Assembly: GCA_963731035.1 (NCBI GenBank)
Contig: CAVSUY010000013.1
Span: forward strand, 124,001-188,000
From: JAANXG01 sp963731035
Lineage (GTDB): Bacteria > Pseudomonadota > Gammaproteobacteria > Arenicellales > JAANXG01
DNA: 64,000 nt
Direction of reading: 5' to 3'
A program made the translations under genes and the position numbers. Below are positions 16,492 to 24,264 of the stretch, in pieces. The notes under the pieces are model-generated. The model saw nothing but the letters and a program-made list of their open reading frames with translations. It did not search any database and was not told the origin of the DNA. How positions within the stretch are numbered: the stretch's first letter is position 1; each line of letters opens with the position of its first letter.

Positions 16492-17913
16492 TCAAACCCT
16501 CACGACTTTCATCGTACTGGTGCCGCCGGCCACCCCGGTTACCTCACCCATGGTCACCGCGACATTGTCGTCCCCGACTACCAGCTCGAGGCGCCTGAGC
16601 TCACTGATCATCTTCTGCTCCGAGTCGCCGATACCCAGTTCAGTATTGTCGAAGTACACGGGGTAGACCCCGCGGTAGAGCGTTACGCGCCGAAGGGTAA
16701 CCGGGCGCCGCGACATGGCGACGATGGGGATGCCCGAGCTGATCCGCGACATCAGCTTGGCGGTCATTCCAGACTCGGTCATCGCCACAATGGCTTTGAC
16801 GTCGAAGTGATTGGCCACATACATCGACGCCATCGCGATCGCTTCCTCGATGGTTTCGAACTCGGCGTCGAGCCGATGGTTGGAGATCATGGTCACCCGC
16901 TGCCGCTCCGCGCCCCGGCAAATACGGTCCATCGCCTCGACGACCTTCGCCGGGTGGCGTCCCACCGCCGTCTCTCCGGACAGCATGACCGCGTCGGTGC
17001 CGTCCAGCACCGCATTGGCAACGTCCATGACCTCGGCGCGGGTCGGCTGGGGACTCTCAACCATGGACTGCATCATCTGGGTGGCGGTGATCACCACCCG
17101 GTTCTGTCCGCGTGAACTCCGTATGATCTGCTTTTGCATACCGACGAGCTCGGCATCCCCGATTTCCACGCCGAGGTCACCCCGGGCGACCATTACGCCG
17201 TCGGAAGCCTGGATTATTTCGTCCACGTTGTCGATCGCTTCCGCTCTTTCAATCTTGGCAATGATATGCCCGTGGCCCCCGGCCTGTTTCACCAGCTCCC
17301 GAGCGCGCTCGATCTCGCTCGCGTCGCGCACGAACGAAACCGCAATGAAATCCGCCTCCAGCTCGACGGCGAAACGGATATCGTCGAGGTCTTTCTCGGT
17401 CAGCGCCTCCGCCGAGATGCCGCCGCCCTGCCTGTTCAGCCCCTTGTTGTCGGACAACGCGCCGCCGTTGATCACCCGGCACACGATCCTCCCGCCTTCG
17501 ACCTTTTGCACCTGCATGGTCAGATTGCCGTCGTCCAGCAGCATGATGTCCCCGGCGCCGACGTCCTTGGCCAAGTTTTTGTAGCTGACTCCTACCTGGT
17601 GCTGATCCCCGGCGTCCGGCGCCAGGTTGGTGTCGAGTGCAAATTCATCCCCGTCCTTCAGGGTCACCGGCCCATCCCGGAAGCGGTCGATGCGGATCTT
17701 CGGTCCCTGCAAATCCGCCAGTACCGCCACCTGACGCTGGTGGCGGTCCGACAGCTCGCGCAGCTTCCTGACCCGGGATGCATGGTCTTCGGGCCGCCCG
17801 TGGGAGAAATTGACGCGAGCGACGTCCAGCCCGTTGACAATCACTTGTTCGAGCTCTTCGGGCGGGTCGCAGGCCGGCCCCAGAGTGGCGACGATTTTGG
17901 TGCGCCTCAACAT
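16492..17913 (-). CDS. pyk: Pyruvate kinase
   Basis: Glycolytic enzyme of 473 residues converting phosphoenolpyruvate and ADP to pyruvate and ATP. Clear motifs are MLRRTKIVATLGPA at the N-terminus, NFSHG, the catalytic lysine in IIAKIERAEAIDN, MVARGDLGVEI, and QMMQSMVESPQPTRAEVMDV. A C-terminal allosteric-type domain follows. The ATG at 17913 is the family start; twelve upstream codons are open but begin inside the gap to pgk. It is the last gene of tkt-gap-pgk-pyk. Confidence 0.97.
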   Translation of the reverse strand: MLRRTKIVATLGPACDPPEELEQVIVNGLDVARVNFSHGRPEDHASRVRKLRELSDRHQRQVAVLADLQGPKIRIDRFRDGPVTLKDGDEFALDTNLAPDAGDQHQVGVSYKNLAKDVGAGDIMLLDDGNLTMQVQKVEGGRIVCRVINGGALSDNKGLNRQGGGISAEALTEKDLDDIRFAVELEADFIAVSFVRDASEIERARELVKQAGGHGHIIAKIERAEAIDNVDEIIQASDGVMVARGDLGVEIGDAELVGMQKQIIRSSRGQNRVVITATQMMQSMVESPQPTRAEVMDVANAVLDGTDAVMLSGETAVGRHPAKVVEAMDRICRGAERQRVTMISNHRLDAEFETIEEAIAMASMYVANHFDVKAIVAMTESGMTAKLMSRISSGIPIVAMSRRPVTLRRVTLYRGVYPVYFDNTELGIGDSEQKMISELRRLELVVGDDNVAVTMGEVTGVAGGTSTMKVVRV

Positions 17914-17949
17914 TATTGAGTCCTGTTGGAAACAGTGTAGACAGTGCAA

Positions 17950-19128
17950 TCAAGCACTGCGTTCCTCAAGTACTGCCACGGCCGGCAGCGTCTTGCCTTC
18001 AAGATATTCCAGGAATGCACCGCCGCCGGTGGATATGTAGGAGATTTCGCCCGCCACGCCGTACTTGTCCACCGCGGCAATGGTATCCCCGCCCCCGACG
18101 AGAGAGAACGCCGGGGACGCGGCCACGGCACGGGCGACAGCCTCGGTGCCCTTGCCGAACTGATCGATCTCGAACACACCCACCGGCCCGTTCCAGACGA
18201 TGGTACCGGCTTGCCGGATCATTGCGGTGTAGCCGTCGGCGGTACTCGGCCCGATATCCAGGATCATGTCTTCTTCCGACACGTCCGAGACGGATTTCAA
18301 AACCGCCTCGGCATCCGCGAACGGCCCGCTCCCGACGACGACATCAGTCGGTATCGGGATGACGCCGCCGCGGGCTCGGGCTTGCCCCATCAGGCGCGCG
18401 GCTTCATCCACCAGATCGCTTTCGTACAGGGACCGGCCAACCGTGCAGCCGGCCGCGGCGAGAAAGGTATTGGCAATACCGCCGCCCGGAATCAGCTGAT
18501 CCACGAGCCCGCACAGTCGGTCCAGGAGCGTTAGCTTGGTAGAGACCTTGGCCCCCCCGATGATTGCCACCACTGGCCGGTCCGGAGCTTCGAGCACCCG
18601 TCCCAGCGCTTCCAGCTCGTCCACGAGCAATGGGCCGGCGCAGGCCTCGGGCGCGAAGAGGGCGACACCGTGGGTGCTGGCCTGGGCCCGGTGCGCGGCG
18701 CCGAAGGCGTCCATGACATAGATGTCGCACAGCGCGGCGTAGCGGCGGGACAGGGATTCGTCATTTGCCTTCTCGCCCCGGTTGAACCGGACGTTCTCGA
18801 GCAGGACGATCTGTCCCGGAGACACGGAAACCCCGCCTTCCAGGTAGTCCTTCTCGAAGCGGACTTCGCGCTTAAGCAGCTCCCGCAGTCGTACCGCAAC
18901 GGGCGTCAGGGACAGTTCCGTCGTTGGCTCGCCTTCAGTCGGCCGCCCCATATGTGACATCACGATCACGGAAGCACCCCGCGACAGAGCCGTCTCCAAC
19001 GTGGGCAGGACGGCGCGGATCCGCTGCTCGCTGGTGATGACGCCGTCCTCGATGGGTACGTTGAGATCCTCCCGGATCAAGACACGCTTGCCGGCAAGAT
19101 CCAGGTCCATCATCTTCTTTATGTTCAT
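17950..19128 (-). CDS. pgk: Phosphoglycerate kinase
   Basis: Phosphoglycerate kinase of 392 residues, full length. Substrate-binding motifs VLIREDLNVP, SHMGRP and LLENVRFN lie in the N-terminal domain, and GGAKVSTK and the nucleotide-binding VGGGDTIAAVDKYG in the C-terminal domain. It lies 36 bases upstream of pyk and 31 bases downstream of gap, so one transcript is likely. Confidence 0.98.
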   Translation of the reverse strand: MNIKKMMDLDLAGKRVLIREDLNVPIEDGVITSEQRIRAVLPTLETALSRGASVIVMSHMGRPTEGEPTTELSLTPVAVRLRELLKREVRFEKDYLEGGVSVSPGQIVLLENVRFNRGEKANDESLSRRYAALCDIYVMDAFGAAHRAQASTHGVALFAPEACAGPLLVDELEALGRVLEAPDRPVVAIIGGAKVSTKLTLLDRLCGLVDQLIPGGGIANTFLAAAGCTVGRSLYESDLVDEAARLMGQARARGGVIPIPTDVVVGSGPFADAEAVLKSVSDVSEEDMILDIGPSTADGYTAMIRQAGTIVWNGPVGVFEIDQFGKGTEAVARAVAASPAFSLVGGGDTIAAVDKYGVAGEISYISTGGGAFLEYLEGKTLPAVAVLEERSA

Positions 19129-19159
19129 GGTTCTCGCGGCCGTGCCCGGCGGCCAACGA

Positions 19160-20170
19160 TCAAGCGTTCATCCAGGCCTTGCAGGTATCCAGCATGCGGT
19201 TGGAGAAGCCCCACTCGTTGTCGTACCAGGAGCACACCTTGACGGTGGTGCCGTTCACGACCCGGGTCATGTAGGTGTCGTAGATCGCCGAGTGCGGATT
19301 GTGGTTGAAATCCACGGACACCAGGGGCTCTTCGTTGTAGGCGAGGATGCCTTTCAAGTCGCCCTCGGAAGCCCTGCGCATGATGTCATGGATCTCCTCG
19401 ACAGTGGTTTCACGCGCCGCGTGAAACGTCAGATCGACGATGGAGACGTTGATAGTGGGCACGCGCACGGAGAAGCCGTCAAGCTTGCCGTTTAACTCAG
19501 GCAACACCAGACCTACCGCCGCCGCGGCGCCGGTCTTGGTGGGAATCATGGACTGGGTCGCCGAGCGGGCGCGCCTCAGGTCCTTGTGGTAGACGTCCGT
19601 CAGAACCTGGTCGTTGGTGTAGGCGTGGATGGTGGTCATGATTCCGCCCAGCATGCCGATCTCGTCGTGCAGCGGCTTGACGGTGGGCGCCAGGCAGTTG
19701 GTGGTGCAGGACGCGTTCGACACTACCGTGTGCTCGGGCTTGAGCACATGGTGGTTGACACCATAGACCACGGTGGCGTCCACGTCGCCGCCGCCGGGGG
19801 CCGAGATCAGCACCTTGCCGGCACCGCCAGCCAGATGGGCGCTGGCCTTCTCCTTGCTGGAGAACAGGCCGGTGCACTCCATTACCACGTCTACGCCCAG
19901 ATCAGACCACGGGAGCCTGCTCGGGTCGCGCTCGGCCAGGACCCTGACCGTGTCGCCTTCGACACGAAACGAATCGCCCTCCACGGTGACCTCGCGGTTG
20001 AAGCGGCCGTGGGCGGTGTCATACTGCAGCAGGTGCGCGTTGGTGTGGACATCTCCCAGGTCATTGACGGCGACGACGTCGAAGTCATCCTGCTGCCCGG
20101 ATTCGAATATCGCCCGGAACACGTTCCTTCCGATGCGTCCAAAACCATTGATTGCGACTCTGATAGCCAT
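19160..20170 (-). CDS. gap: Glyceraldehyde-3-phosphate dehydrogenase
   Basis: NAD-linked GAPDH of 336 residues. The Rossmann start AIRVAINGFGRIGRNVFRA and the catalytic Cys155 in SNASCTTNCLAP are intact. The segment DVYHKDLRRARSATQSMIPT marks it as a true glycolytic GAPDH of the type common in gammaproteobacteria rather than erythrose-4-phosphate dehydrogenase, which is its closest look-alike. The ATG at 20170 is chosen from the family N-terminus. It sits between tkt and pgk. Confidence 0.97.
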   Translation of the reverse strand: MAIRVAINGFGRIGRNVFRAIFESGQQDDFDVVAVNDLGDVHTNAHLLQYDTAHGRFNREVTVEGDSFRVEGDTVRVLAERDPSRLPWSDLGVDVVMECTGLFSSKEKASAHLAGGAGKVLISAPGGGDVDATVVYGVNHHVLKPEHTVVSNASCTTNCLAPTVKPLHDEIGMLGGIMTTIHAYTNDQVLTDVYHKDLRRARSATQSMIPTKTGAAAAVGLVLPELNGKLDGFSVRVPTINVSIVDLTFHAARETTVEEIHDIMRRASEGDLKGILAYNEEPLVSVDFNHNPHSAIYDTYMTRVVNGTTVKVCSWYDNEWGFSNRMLDTCKAWMNA

Positions 20171-20270
20171 TGAAAACCCCTTTGATTCAATAGACAGATA
20201 ACGGAAACGAGGCACTTCTGTGATTGGTGGCGCCCGGCCGACTATTGAAGCGGGCGCGGCGGATATCAGC

Positions 20271-22283
20271 TCATTCGCCCAGCAGTTCCCCGGCGACTTG
20301 CGCGACCCGGTCGACGGTGAAACCCAGGTCCTTGAATACCTCCCCGGCCGGCGCGGATTCCCCGAACCGGTCCAGCCCGACGATTCTACCTTCCCGACCC
20401 ACGTACTTATACCACAGCGGCGTCACTCCGGCTTCGACGGCCATTCGTTTGGCGGCTTCCCGGGGCAACACGCGTTCCCGGTATTGCCGGTTCTGGGCAT
20501 CGAATACATCACAGCTTGGCATCGACACCACGCGGATGCGGCCCGGGTAACGCTTTGCCGCCTGCACCGCCAAATCCACCTCTGAGCCGGTGGCAATGAT
20601 AATCAACTCGGGCGATCCTTCGCTGTCCACCAGCACGTACCCACCCCTGGCGATGTCGGCGACCTGGCTGGAAGTGCGCGGCTGGTGGGCCACGGACTGG
20701 CGGGTCAGCAGCAGGCTGGTCGGCCTGCCGCGGCGCTCGATCGCCTCCTTCCAGGCCACCGCCGTCTCGACGGCGTCGCAGGGCCGCCACACCGACATTC
20801 CGGGGATCAGGCGCAGCGAGCTTGCGTGCTCGACAGGCTGGTGGGTGGGACCGTCCTCGCCCAGGCCGATGGAGTCGTGGGTGTAGACGAATATGCTGCC
20901 CACCCCCATCAAAGCGGCCATGCGCACCGCGTTGCGGGCGTAGTCGGAGAACACCAGGAAAGTGCCGCAGTACGGAATGAATCCGCCGTGCAGGGCCAGG
21001 CCGTTCACCATCGCCGACATGGCGAATTCCCTGACCCCGTAGTAGACGTAGTTGCCGTTCGCCTCGCCCGCCGTAATCGCCACCGAGCCCGACCAGGTGG
21101 TGTTGTTGGACCCCGTCAGGTCCGCCGAGCCGCCAATCAGCTCCGGAAGGGCCGGTGCATAGGCGTTGATGGCGGCCTGGGAAGACTTTCGGGTGGCATC
21201 TTTTTTCGCTTCCCGCTCGGCGGCCTCGATGAAGGCGTCGGCGGTTCCGCTCCATCCCAGGGGCAGCTCGCCGGCCAGGCGCCTGCTCAGCTCGGCGGCC
21301 CTGTCCGGATCGTCCGCGCGGTAGCGCTCCAGCCGCTCGCGCCAGGCGGACTCCGCCGCCGCGCCCCGCTCGCGGGCGTCCCATGCCGCGTAGATATCCG
21401 CGGGAATCTCGAACGGCGGGTACTCCCAGCCGATGGTCTGGCGGACCAGCGCCACCTCGTCCGCGCCAAGAGCAGCGCCGTGGGTCGAGGCGCTCCCCTG
21501 CTTGTTGGGCGATCCCCACCCGATGACGGTTTTACAGCAAATGACGGACGGCCGAGCCGCCTCGGCACGCGCCTCGACAATGGCCTTGTTAACCTGCTCC
21601 GGGTCGTGACCGTCAACGCCGGCGACCACGTGCCAACCATAGGCCCGAAATCGTGCCGGCGTGTCGTCGGTGAACCAGCCTTTTACGTCACCGTCGATGG
21701 AGATGCCGTTGTCGTCCCAGAATACGATCAGCTTCCCCAGCCCGAGCGTCGCCGCCAGTGAGCAGGCTTCGTGAGAGATGCCCTCCATCAGGCATCCGTC
21801 GCCCGCGAACACGTAAGTGTAGTGGTCGATGATCGAAACATCAGGCTTGTTGAACCGGGCCGCCAGGACCTTCTCCGCCAGCGCCATGCCGACGGAATTC
21901 GCCAGCCCCTGGCCCAGGGGACCGGTGGTGGTCTCAATACCCGGTGTGTCGCCATATTCCGGGTGACCCGGCGTCATGGAATGCAACTGCCGGAACTGCT
22001 CGATCTGCGACATGGGCAGGTCGTATCCGCTCAGATGCAACAGGGAATAATGCAGCATCGAGCCGTGGCCGTTGGATAGAACGAAGCGGTCCCGGTTCGG
22101 CCACCCGGGATTGGCCGGGTTGTGCGCGAGGAAATCATTCCAAAGGACCTCGGCGATGTCCGCCATTCCCATGGGCATCCCCGGATGACCCGAATTGGCT
22201 TTTTGCACGGCGTCCATGCTCAAGGCGCGGATCGCGTTCGCCAGTCTTCTTCTGTCTCTCGAGAGCTCTGCCTTGGCAGACAT
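20271..22283 (-). CDS. tkt: Transketolase
   Basis: Thiamine diphosphate enzyme of 670 residues moving two-carbon units between sugar phosphates in the pentose phosphate pathway. Visible motifs are ANSGHPGMPMGMADIA near the N-terminus, NGHGSMLHYS, GDGCLMEGISHEA for TPP and Mg binding, and DSIGLGEDGPTHQPVEH in the pyrimidine domain. The ATG at 22283 is preceded by GGGGAG at a ten-base spacing; an in-frame TTG ten codons upstream is less likely. It heads the run tkt-gap-pgk-pyk. Confidence 0.97.
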   Translation of the reverse strand: MSAKAELSRDRRRLANAIRALSMDAVQKANSGHPGMPMGMADIAEVLWNDFLAHNPANPGWPNRDRFVLSNGHGSMLHYSLLHLSGYDLPMSQIEQFRQLHSMTPGHPEYGDTPGIETTTGPLGQGLANSVGMALAEKVLAARFNKPDVSIIDHYTYVFAGDGCLMEGISHEACSLAATLGLGKLIVFWDDNGISIDGDVKGWFTDDTPARFRAYGWHVVAGVDGHDPEQVNKAIVEARAEAARPSVICCKTVIGWGSPNKQGSASTHGAALGADEVALVRQTIGWEYPPFEIPADIYAAWDARERGAAAESAWRERLERYRADDPDRAAELSRRLAGELPLGWSGTADAFIEAAEREAKKDATRKSSQAAINAYAPALPELIGGSADLTGSNNTTWSGSVAITAGEANGNYVYYGVREFAMSAMVNGLALHGGFIPYCGTFLVFSDYARNAVRMAALMGVGSIFVYTHDSIGLGEDGPTHQPVEHASSLRLIPGMSVWRPCDAVETAVAWKEAIERRGRPTSLLLTRQSVAHQPRTSSQVADIARGGYVLVDSEGSPELIIIATGSEVDLAVQAAKRYPGRIRVVSMPSCDVFDAQNRQYRERVLPREAAKRMAVEAGVTPLWYKYVGREGRIVGLDRFGESAPAGEVFKDLGFTVDRVAQVAGELLGE

Positions 22284-22439
22284 GCGTTCTAGTCTCCCCA
22301 CAAATGTTGACAATCATGGCAGGCCGAGGCTATCGGACCTCCGCCGCTGTGTGCCGCGCGCCTCAACCGTTGGCGATATGTCGAGAAAGGACGGCCCCGC
22401 TCATGCTCAACGTACCCGTCGGCCCGTGTCCGGACCCCG

Positions 22440-23291
22440 CTACGTCGCCGTATTTCTGTGCACCAGCAGAGTGTACAGATCGGCGCGATCGGTGATCCAG
22501 GACCACCATTCCTCCAGCATCGCCGGGTGGCTGGCGGCAACCACGGACACCTTGCGGTGCAGGAACAGATTTCCTGCCGGCAACTCCACACCTTCCATGG
22601 TCACCGCACTGCCGCCGGCTTCCTTCAGTATCAGACTGCCCGCAGCGTAGTCCCAAAGGTGCTGCCCGCCGTGTAGATACAGCTGAAAGCGGTCGGCTGC
22701 CAGCCAGCACCATTCCAGGACGCAGGCACCGAAGTTTCGCTGCGACTTGAATGGCGGCTGGGCAACGAGATGTTCAGACACTGTGCGTGGCAGTCGCTTG
22801 AAATCCACGCACGCGACACAGTGCTCGGCGGAGCGCCGCGACGCGCCGCCCAGGCGATGCCCGTTCATCCATGCACCACCACCGGCGACGGCCGTGAAGC
22901 ATTCATCCCGAACGGGGTCGAACACGATCCCCTGCACCGGTACCCGGTTCTCGAGCAAGGCGAGCGAGACTCCGTAGAACGGCAGTCCCGAGGTGAAATT
23001 CGTGGTGCCATCAAGAGGATCCAGGCACCAGACGCGTCGGTTTCCAGCCCGGAGCACCCGCGCCCGTTCGTCTTCCGGCGTCTCCTCCCCTACGAAAGGA
23101 ATGTCGGGATGGATCTCCCGAAGGGCCTCCTCGATGCGTTTCTGCAGCGCCAAGTCGATGTCTGTCACGTAGCTGCCGTCACGCTTGGCGGAGATCGTTT
23201 CGTGCACACGCGAGCCCGGCAACAACTCCAGGCCGATATCGCGTATCAGCGTCGACAGCGTATCCAGCGATGGATCGCCGGCATCATTCAT
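22440..23291 (-). CDS. Inositol monophosphatase family protein
   Basis: Mg-dependent phosphatase of 283 residues in the IMPase superfamily. Metal-binding motifs are present: GEE at about 68-70, DPLDGTTNF starting at residue 91, and WDYAAGSLILKEAGG in the C-terminal half. It could act on inositol phosphates, histidinol phosphate, fructose-1,6-bisphosphate or 3'-phosphoadenosine phosphates; family membership alone does not decide. It lies between the twitching operon and tkt on the same strand, with 156 bases before tkt. Confidence 0.88.
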   Translation of the reverse strand: MNDAGDPSLDTLSTLIRDIGLELLPGSRVHETISAKRDGSYVTDIDLALQKRIEEALREIHPDIPFVGEETPEDERARVLRAGNRRVWCLDPLDGTTNFTSGLPFYGVSLALLENRVPVQGIVFDPVRDECFTAVAGGGAWMNGHRLGGASRRSAEHCVACVDFKRLPRTVSEHLVAQPPFKSQRNFGACVLEWCWLAADRFQLYLHGGQHLWDYAAGSLILKEAGGSAVTMEGVELPAGNLFLHRKVSVVAASHPAMLEEWWSWITDRADLYTLLVHRNTAT

Positions 23292-23345
23292 TACATTGCA
23301 TCTCTGACAACTCGAGGTACAGCCGTCGCCGACATCGGCCCGGCT

Positions 23346-23789
23346 TCACCGGTCCGGGTAGAAGGCGGCTTTCAAGGCATCGAAGTCGGGAATCACCAGG
23401 GTTCTGTCGTCGACCGCCACGGCGCCCGCCACAAACCTGTTCGAGACTTCCGGGGGGATGGAAACGGCGCGGGCCGAGTCCGGAATCTCCAGACTCCGGG
23501 GCTCCCCGCTCAGACCCAACGCGAAATAGTCGAAGGGTTCCCGCCCGGGAAGGGGGTAAAACACGCACACCCGGTTGAACTGCGCCATCTCCCGATCGGC
23601 CGCAAGCCGCTCGAATGATACCAACGTTACGGGATTATTTCTCCAGCGGAAGTATCCCAACACCCACGATTCGACGGCGGGCAGGGGCTTGACGTCGGAG
23701 GGGTTCGAGACGATTTCCGCGACCGCTGGGGACGGCACCACCAGGGTGGCGATTCCGGTCGGCACCATAACGGCGGGGATACCGGGCAT
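23346..23789 (-). CDS. chpC: CheW-like protein ChpC
   Basis: Single-domain CheW-like adaptor of 147 residues. The N-terminus carries ALVVPSPAVAEIVSNPSDVKPLPAVESWVLG-type strand pattern (about residues 14-45), and LGYFRWRNNPVTLVSFERL matches the CheW core that docks chemoreceptor and histidine kinase. Position as the last gene of the pil-chp cluster fits ChpC of Pseudomonas, which carries signals into the twitching system. It follows another CheW-like gene by four bases. Confidence 0.78.
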   Translation of the reverse strand: MPGIPAVMVPTGIATLVVPSPAVAEIVSNPSDVKPLPAVESWVLGYFRWRNNPVTLVSFERLAADREMAQFNRVCVFYPLPGREPFDYFALGLSGEPRSLEIPDSARAVSIPPEVSNRFVAGAVAVDDRTLVIPDFDALKAAFYPDR

Positions 23790-23793
23790 GAGG

Positions 23794-24249
23794 CTACAAG
23801 CCCACTGCCGCGGCGGCGCGCCGCAGGCAGCGCTGCAAGCGCGGCAAGTCGAGCACCAGGTATTCGGGTTCCATCTGGGGGCAAAGGCCCGTTATCACCG
23901 CGCCTCCGGGCAGCGTGGAGCCGAGGGGATTGAACGCTTGAATCGCCGGTTTCTCGTGCTCGGGAATCAGGTACACGTGCTCGGCCGCGAGCGCCATGCG
24001 CCGGGAGTCTTCGGACAACAGGATGGCGTATTCCCATTCAGCCACCGGTGTTCCCAGAAGCAGGCCCAGCCTCAGTACGGGAACCCGGCCGTCGGCGGCC
24101 GGCAGCCAGGCCGTGTGCAGCGCCAGACCGTCGCCGACCGGCTCGAACGCGCCGCGGTTGCGGCGTTCGATGGTCACAGTCTGGTCAGCGGCCAAGAGGA
24201 AAGCGAAACCGCCTTCGCGGATCCGCAAAAAAGCCCGTTGGTCAAGCAT
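23794..24249 (-). CDS. CheW-like protein of the twitching cluster
   Basis: Protein of 151 residues, weakly CheW-like: short hydrophobic strands including GGFAFLLAADQTVTI, RVPVLRLGLLLGTPV and EWEYAILLSEDSRRMALAAEHVYLIPE follow the alternating pattern of a CheW beta barrel. It lies between chpA (15 bases) and chpC (four bases). In Pseudomonas this interval holds the CheB-type methylesterase ChpB; here there is no methylesterase, and this protein seems to be a second adaptor. Assignment is by context and pattern, not by strong motifs. Confidence 0.55.
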   Translation of the reverse strand: MLDQRAFLRIREGGFAFLLAADQTVTIERRNRGAFEPVGDGLALHTAWLPAADGRVPVLRLGLLLGTPVAEWEYAILLSEDSRRMALAAEHVYLIPEHEKPAIQAFNPLGSTLPGGAVITGLCPQMEPEYLVLDLPRLQRCLRRAAAAVGL

Positions 24250-24264
24250 CCGACGGATACCGGA